This document shows, piece by piece, positions 6,732 to 10,167 of a DNA stretch of 10,167 bases (its first letter is position 1; each line of letters begins with the position of its first letter). The position numbers were made by a program, and so were the translations under genes. The notes under the pieces are model-generated. The model had not been told where the DNA came from, did not search any database, and saw nothing but the letters and a program-made list of their open reading frames with translations. Origin of the DNA: Candidatus Izemoplasma sp. (lineage in GTDB: Bacteria; Bacillota_I; Bacilli_A; Izemoplasmatales; Izemoplasmataceae); the NCBI GenBank assembly GCA_007117555.1, contig SKGI01000021.1:1-10167 (forward strand), written 5' to 3'.

Positions 6732-7928
6732 CTAATGTAACTGACTATCCCGTTTCTCGGCAAATCGCTTGCCAATTGTGAAGGCGTGTTCAACAGCTCG
6801 CTTAGATACAAATTCAGGGCGATCGCGCATGGTATGATACACACTTGAACGATTCGTATTGCTCCAAACCATCCCAAATAAAGTAGTTGCTGAGACACCT
6901 ATTTTTGCCAATTCAGCTGCATCTGTGCCTCCTGTCAAAAAAGCAATGGGTTTCAGCTCTGTGCGAATATCTTCTTCAGAGGCTAACGCTTTTAACGTTT
7001 TAGCTAATGTTTGATCGAGTTTTACCGTTCCATTTATATCGCTTGTCAACCAAAAAAGCGCTTTTTCATCATAGAGACACTCAAAGTTAATCAACGCAGT
7101 TGGATGACTGTTTAAAGCTTGACGGTGTTTTCGTGCAAAAGCACGTGCGCCACGCAAACCTTCTTCCTCAGCATCAAAACTGACAATCATAATGCGTGTA
7201 TGTTCTAGACGGTGTTGAGCAAAGTGTTCACCTAGAGCCATGGCTACATACGTTGAGGCAAGATTATCACCTGCACCTGGTGTGGCTTTTGACCCGGCAA
7301 AAAACCACATTTGTGCCACCCATAACCCACCAACAGAAAATATGACGCCTAATAGATGATACCCAATATCAGGACGGAACGCACTCCAAATCGAGCCAAT
7401 AAGCAGTAGTAAAACAAGCGCAATCGAGCCATTGACACGAAGTGGATAAAGTGATGGTTGGTGGGCTAAAAAGTTGAAAACACGCGCACTATCATGATGG
7501 CCGCTAAAAATGATCGTTTCTTTGACCGTCTTTGATGGTTCAATTGTGGCGACGACATTTTCCGCTTCACGGCGTGGATAAAAGCGATCTAATAACGGAA
7601 CGTATAAAACAAACTGAAAAACTAAAACAAGTAGACTCATCGTCATCAAGCCTACAGCTAACCAAGGTTCACGAAACCAAAAAGCGATGGTGCCAAGAAT
7701 GTAGGCGATGACTAAAAGTCTAATCCAACCTAAAAAAGCACCATAGCGCACCTGAAAGGGTTCGCGAACAACATGATCGGCATACATTTTCATTTCCGCT
7801 TCCAATCGTTTAGCTGTTTCAAGACATGCATGTGTGCCAGCACGCCTCGGACCGATCTCACTAATCAGTGTTTTCATTTGTGCAAATATTTGTTGGCGCA
7901 CACGACGTGCTAAAGTTTGTTTTGCCAT
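6732..7928 (-). CDS. M28-family zinc metallopeptidase with four membrane segments
   Basis: This 398-residue protein has the co-catalytic dizinc signature of M28 aminopeptidases: H144/D146 in GHHDS, D221 in GAGDNLAS, the E254/E255 pair in AEEEG, an acidic residue E283 where Asp is more usual, and H365 in YHTMRD. Family members release N-terminal amino acids from peptides. Unusually, hydrophobic segments occur at about 63-83 and 90-111, and again at about 166-185 and 189-209. The second pair lies between H144 and D221. There is no signal peptide, and the N-terminus is basic (ARRVRQQ), so with four crossings the catalytic parts should face the cytosol. The start ATG at 7928 has GAGGCG upstream. 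The gene is divergent from mutY and closed by its own terminator. The substrate is unknown and could be a peptide or another amide. Confidence 0.87.
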   Translation of the reverse strand: MAKQTLARRVRQQIFAQMKTLISEIGPRRAGTHACLETAKRLEAEMKMYADHVVREPFQVRYGAFLGWIRLLVIAYILGTIAFWFREPWLAVGLMTMSLLVLVFQFVLYVPLLDRFYPRREAENVVATIEPSKTVKETIIFSGHHDSARVFNFLAHQPSLYPLRVNGSIALVLLLLIGSIWSAFRPDIGYHLLGVIFSVGGLWVAQMWFFAGSKATPGAGDNLASTYVAMALGEHFAQHRLEHTRIMIVSFDAEEEGLRGARAFARKHRQALNSHPTALINFECLYDEKALFWLTSDINGTVKLDQTLAKTLKALASEEDIRTELKPIAFLTGGTDAAELAKIGVSATTLFGMVWSNTNRSSVYHTMRDRPEFVSKRAVEHAFTIGKRFAEKRDSQLH

Positions 7929-7978
7929 CTTTTCGCCTCATTCATTATTTTTTTGGAGCGGGTTATTAATATGGTATT

Positions 7979-8007
7979 ATTGTATCATGAGTCATGATTC
8001 ACAACAA
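7979..8007 (-). promoter_or_regulatory. Promoter of the M28 peptidase gene
   Basis: On the minus strand TTGTTG (8007-8002), 17 bp, then TACAAT (7984-7979) forms a good sigma-A promoter about 51 bp upstream of the peptidase start. The palindrome at 7984-7998 fills most of its spacer. Confidence 0.6.
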
Positions 8008-8008
8008 T
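7980..8008 (+). promoter_or_regulatory. Possible promoter of mutY-radC, overlapping the divergent one
   Basis: TTGTAT (7980-7985), 17 bp, then AACAAT (8003-8008) reads as a plus-strand promoter over almost the same bases as the peptidase promoter. The -10 is only a moderate match (4 of 6). If both are used, only one polymerase can bind at a time. Confidence 0.45.
7984..7998. repeat. 15-bp perfect palindrome, candidate operator
   Basis: ATCATGA, central G, TCATGAT forms a perfect inverted repeat within the spacer of both overlapping divergent promoters. A dimeric repressor bound here would block both. Which protein it would be is unknown. Confidence 0.55.
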
Positions 8009-8034
8009 CTTGAATTGGCTAGATTTATTGTTGT
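8001..8034. repeat. 8-bp inverted repeat in the mutY upstream region
   Basis: ACAACAAT (8001-8008) and ATTGTTGT (8027-8034) are perfect inverted copies 18 bp apart. The right arm is followed by TTTT and then the mutY ribosome binding site. The left arm overlaps the promoter elements, so this looks more like a pair of protein-binding half sites than an RNA hairpin. Confidence 0.45.
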
Positions 8035-8037
8035 TTT

Positions 8038-8044
8038 AGGAGGA
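8038..8044 (+). promoter_or_regulatory. Ribosome binding site of mutY
   Basis: AGGAGGA at 8038-8044 is a near-perfect Shine-Dalgarno sequence, with 8 bases between AGGAGG and the ATG at 8052. It fixes the start. Confidence 0.85.
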
Positions 8045-8051
8045 CACCCGT

Positions 8052-9086
8052 ATGAATGCCGTGAAACAGCCTATAAAGTTCGTGCACAAACTTTGCGATT
8101 GGTATCGCGCTAACCGGCGTGACTTGCCATTTCGTGAAAACCCTGATCCTTATCGAATTCTCGTCAGCGAACTCATGCTGCAACAAACTCAAATGGATAC
8201 TGTCATTCCTTATTATATGCGTTTCATTGAGCAGTTTCCTAATGTGGCAAGTCTTGCGGCCGCCTCACCTGAGTCTGTCTTAAAAGCTTGGGAGGGACTT
8301 GGCTATTACCGCAGGGCGCGCTATTTACACCAAACTGCTCAAACTATTATGCATAAACATAACGGGGTGTTCCCCAAAACAGTTTCAGCCTTGAAGCAAT
8401 TGCCTGGCATCGGCAACTATACGGCCGGTGCCATCGCATCCATTGCCTTCAACTTGCCCGTTCCAGCGGTTGATGGGAATGTGATTCGCGTCATGAGCCG
8501 TGTGCTTGCGGAAGATTGTGATTTTAGCCAACGAAAAAATGTCCAGCAGCTTGAAGTCCTCCTTGAACAACTCATTCAGCATGATAGACCGTCTGACTTT
8601 ACACAAGCATTGATGGAACTGGGTGCGCTTGTTTGTCAAAAGAAACCACGTTGTGAGCGCTGCCCAGTCAACGCGCATTGTCTCGCTTATGCAAACAATG
8701 AAATGATGCGCTATCCGCATATGCCTGCAAAAGCTCAAAAAACAAAGTTATCCTATTATGTGTTTTTAATTGGCAACTCTGAACAAGGCTATGTGTTTCA
8801 AAAACGCCCTGAAGATGGACTCCTTGCAGGGTTGCTTCAGCTACCACAATATGCCGGTCCATTTCAAACCGCCTGCAAGCTACTAGAAGAAGACCTTGGC
8901 ATCTCGATTGTCAAGACTGAATCGCTATTTTTAGTGCACCACGTGTTCACCCATATCATTTGGGACATGCAAGTCATCCACACAATCATTACTGATGATG
9001 CTTCATTAACATTGCACACACTGGATAACTTACCTGGTACGCTCAGCAAAGCACATCGAAAAATCCTCGAACGATTAGAAAAGTAA
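8052..9086 (+). CDS. mutY: A/G-specific adenine DNA glycosylase MutY
   Basis: MutY removes adenine mispaired with 8-oxoguanine in the base excision repair GO system. Over 344 residues it shows catalytic Glu40 (SELMLQQTQ), the helix-hairpin-helix LPGIGNYTAGAIAS (117-130) with Tyr123, catalytic Asp141 in AVDGNV, a four-cysteine [4Fe-4S] cluster site (C195, C201, C204, C210) and a C-terminal NUDIX-like 8-oxoG recognition domain. That domain contains GLLAGLLQLP and FTH at 299-301, where FSH is common. The cluster spacing is C-x5-C-x2-C-x5-C, one residue shorter in the first loop than the usual C-x6-C-x2-C-x5-C. The strong ribosome binding site fixes the start. radC follows 51 bp later with no terminator between, so the two DNA-repair-related genes are probably one operon. 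Confidence 0.95.
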   Translation: MNAVKQPIKFVHKLCDWYRANRRDLPFRENPDPYRILVSELMLQQTQMDTVIPYYMRFIEQFPNVASLAAASPESVLKAWEGLGYYRRARYLHQTAQTIMHKHNGVFPKTVSALKQLPGIGNYTAGAIASIAFNLPVPAVDGNVIRVMSRVLAEDCDFSQRKNVQQLEVLLEQLIQHDRPSDFTQALMELGALVCQKKPRCERCPVNAHCLAYANNEMMRYPHMPAKAQKTKLSYYVFLIGNSEQGYVFQKRPEDGLLAGLLQLPQYAGPFQTACKLLEEDLGISIVKTESLFLVHHVFTHIIWDMQVIHTIITDDASLTLHTLDNLPGTLSKAHRKILERLEK

Positions 9087-9137
9087 AGCAGCCCCTTCCC
9101 GTGTATGATGAAGTAAACTATCGAAACGGGTGATGAT

Positions 9138-9818
9138 ATGTATCTAATCAAAGAAATGCCCTTTAAAGAACGACCACGTGAACGGTTTTTGCATTATGGT
9201 AAAGAAGCACTCGCCACTCATGAGCTCATTGCAATCATCTTGCGTACCGGTACAAAAGAATGCTCTGTGTTAGAACTCTCTAAGAACATCTATTACAAGT
9301 ATGCGTCCATTAAAGCCATTAATCAGTCCACTGTATCAGAACTAACACAGCTTAAGGGCATGGGAAAAACCAAAGCCATTCAATTGCTTGCGGCGCTTGA
9401 ACTTGGTAAACGTCTTTATGAAGAAACATTTCCTGTTCAAAAAGCGATGAATCGACCGCAACACGTCTTTGACTACATGAAAACTGATCTTGAAATGCTC
9501 ACACAAGAAATGTTTTACGCGCTTTATCTTGATGTAAAATCACATTTAATCAAAAAACAACTATTATTTGTGGGTTCCCTTAGTTCAGCCATCGTACACC
9601 CACGAGAAGTATTCAAGCATGCAGTGACACTCAGTGCTTCGAGTATTATCATAGTCCATAACCATCCTTCGGGGCACCCAGAACCGTCGCAAAGCGATAT
9701 CAAAATCACAAAAATCATGGCTGAAAACGGTCGTTTAATGGATATTCCCGTCATTGATCACATCATCGTAGGTAAAGGACGTTACTACTCTTTCCGCGAA
9801 CACAAGCGACTCTCATAA
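9138..9818 (+). CDS. radC: RadC family JAMM/MPN-domain protein
   Basis: This 226-residue protein opens with the RadC signature (ERPRERFLHYG), followed by a helix-hairpin-helix around KGMGKTKA (73-80). The C-terminal JAMM/MPN domain has E124 and the metal site H174, H176 and D187 in VHNHPSG...SQSD. Length and motifs match the family (about 220-230). RadC was named for a suspected DNA repair role that later work questioned. The JAMM domain suggests a metalloprotease- or nuclease-like activity, but no function is settled. The start ATG at 9138 is preceded by GGGTGAT (9128-9134), which can pair with the 5' part of the 16S anti-Shine-Dalgarno. An inverted pair, CCCGT (9098-9102) and ACGGG (9126-9130), partly covers that site. 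It follows mutY; no terminator is seen after it. Confidence 0.93.
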   Translation: MYLIKEMPFKERPRERFLHYGKEALATHELIAIILRTGTKECSVLELSKNIYYKYASIKAINQSTVSELTQLKGMGKTKAIQLLAALELGKRLYEETFPVQKAMNRPQHVFDYMKTDLEMLTQEMFYALYLDVKSHLIKKQLLFVGSLSSAIVHPREVFKHAVTLSASSIIIVHNHPSGHPEPSQSDIKITKIMAENGRLMDIPVIDHIIVGKGRYYSFREHKRLS

Positions 9819-9857
9819 TCACTTTTGGAAAAACCGTGCAATTACAAGCATTCATGA

Positions 9858-9886
9858 TTGACAAATAGCGTGAGTTTTGGTATTAT
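9858..9886 (+). promoter_or_regulatory. Strong promoter of the rplU transcript
   Basis: A consensus -35 TTGACA (9858-9863), 17 bp, then TATTAT (9881-9886) preceded by TGG (extended -10) makes this the best promoter in the window, as expected for a ribosomal protein operon. Transcription should start near 9892, leaving a leader of about 95 nt. Confidence 0.85.
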
Positions 9887-9891
9887 TGTAA

Positions 9892-9986
9892 CGCTGCACG
9901 CAGCACACCGCACAGAAAAGGTTTAAGCATGGTGCCTAGCATCATCACCTACGATGGCGAGTCTTACAAGATGAGGAGGTGCTTTT
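9892..9986 (+). ncRNA. Leader RNA of ribosomal protein L21 gene, likely autoregulatory
   Basis: The roughly 95-nt leader between the promoter and rplU can fold into GCTG/CAGC (9893-9896 with 9901-9904) and CACC/GGTG (9906-9909 with 9931-9934). CACCT at 9946-9950 can pair with AGGTG at 9977-9981, which is part of the ribosome binding site AGGAGGT (9974-9980). TCATC (9942-9946) can instead pair with GATGA (9970-9974), giving alternatives. L21 leaders bound by the protein to repress its own operon are known in Bacillota. I place it by position and pairing, not by a covariance match. Confidence 0.6.
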
Positions 9987-10167
9987 ATGTACGCAATCAT
10001 AGAAACAGGTGGCAAACAATATCGCGTCAGCGAAGGCTCGGAGATTTATGTCGAGAAGCTGGATCTTGCAGAAGGTGAAACCGTGACGCTTGATAAAGTG
10101 CTTATGGTTGGTGGCGACACTTTAACCGTCGGCAATCCACTCGTTGAAGGCGCAACAGTTGAAGCCA
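9987..10167 (+). CDS. rplU: 50S ribosomal protein L21, 5' part (cut by window end)
   Basis: The first 60 codons of L21 are present. The protein begins [14 protein letters not shown], the classic start of bacterial L21, and continues with the conserved [11 protein letters not shown] and [12 protein letters not shown] segments. L21 binds 23S rRNA in the large subunit. Full length is usually about 100-105 residues, so roughly 40 are missing beyond the window. AGGAGGT 6 bases before the ATG and the strong promoter with leader support the start. In Bacillota rplU is normally followed by ysxB and rpmA, which would lie outside the window. Confidence 0.97.
   Translation, partial: MYAIIETGGKQYRVSEGSEIYVEKLDLAEGETVTLDKVLMVGGDTLTVGNPLVEGATVEA

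Noticed and set aside
8385..8738. Open frame of 117 codons opposite mutY
   Set aside because: It is antisense to the catalytic part of mutY and resembles no protein family; shadow frame.

Overview
The window looks like chromosomal DNA of a low- to moderate-G+C Gram-positive bacterium (Bacillota or a close relative). The evidence is strong AGGAGG-type ribosome binding sites, sigma-A type promoters (TTGACA/TATAAT-like, several with extended -10 TGn), U-tailed hairpin terminators, a CCA-encoding tRNA gene, and a ribosomal protein L21 gene with a structured leader. TGA is used as a stop (response regulator gene), which argues against the Mycoplasma code. I cannot fix the genus. No insertion sequence, prophage, CRISPR array or plasmid gene is visible, so this is mostly housekeeping and signalling DNA.

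Layout. (1) 11-3948, plus strand: a 1056-residue soluble hybrid histidine kinase (PAS, GAF, HisKA, HATPase, degenerate receiver, true receiver, Hpt), then a PhoB/OmpR-type response regulator. Together they can encode a complete four-step phosphorelay, H462 to D858 to H996 to D53 of the regulator. (2) 3949-4103: a short intergenic stretch with an extended -10 promoter, a C-rich single-stranded stretch and a 19-bp terminator hairpin. It could be a small RNA of about 80 nt or simply the shared terminator of two convergent genes. (3) 4104-4967, minus strand: a divergent ADP-ribosylglycohydrolase-superfamily protein. (4) 5131-6426, plus strand: an L-cysteine desulfidase / serine dehydratase alpha-like [4Fe-4S] enzyme (CyuA/UPF0597), transcribed divergently from the previous gene. 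(5) 6529-6605: tRNA-Arg(CCG) with its own promoter and terminator. (6) 6732-7928, minus strand: an M28-family metallopeptidase with four predicted membrane segments, two of them inserted inside the catalytic domain. (7) 8052-9818, plus strand: mutY (A/G-specific adenine glycosylase) and radC (JAMM/MPN protein), 51 bp apart and probably co-transcribed. They are divergent from the peptidase across a compact promoter region rich in inverted repeats. (8) 9858 to the end: a strong promoter, the L21 leader and the first 60 codons of rplU, which runs off the window.

The points most worth checking are the kinase G1 box, in which both glycines are alanine; the G8 tract in the kinase receiver; the candidate C-rich small RNA at about 4014-4095; the membrane hairpin that splits the zinc ligands of the M28 enzyme; the overlapping divergent promoters with nested palindromes between the peptidase and mutY; and the one-residue-short iron-sulfur loop of MutY. 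No wholly new multi-gene system is evident. The best candidates for something undescribed are the phosphorelay with its neighbouring small RNA and the membrane-split peptidase.
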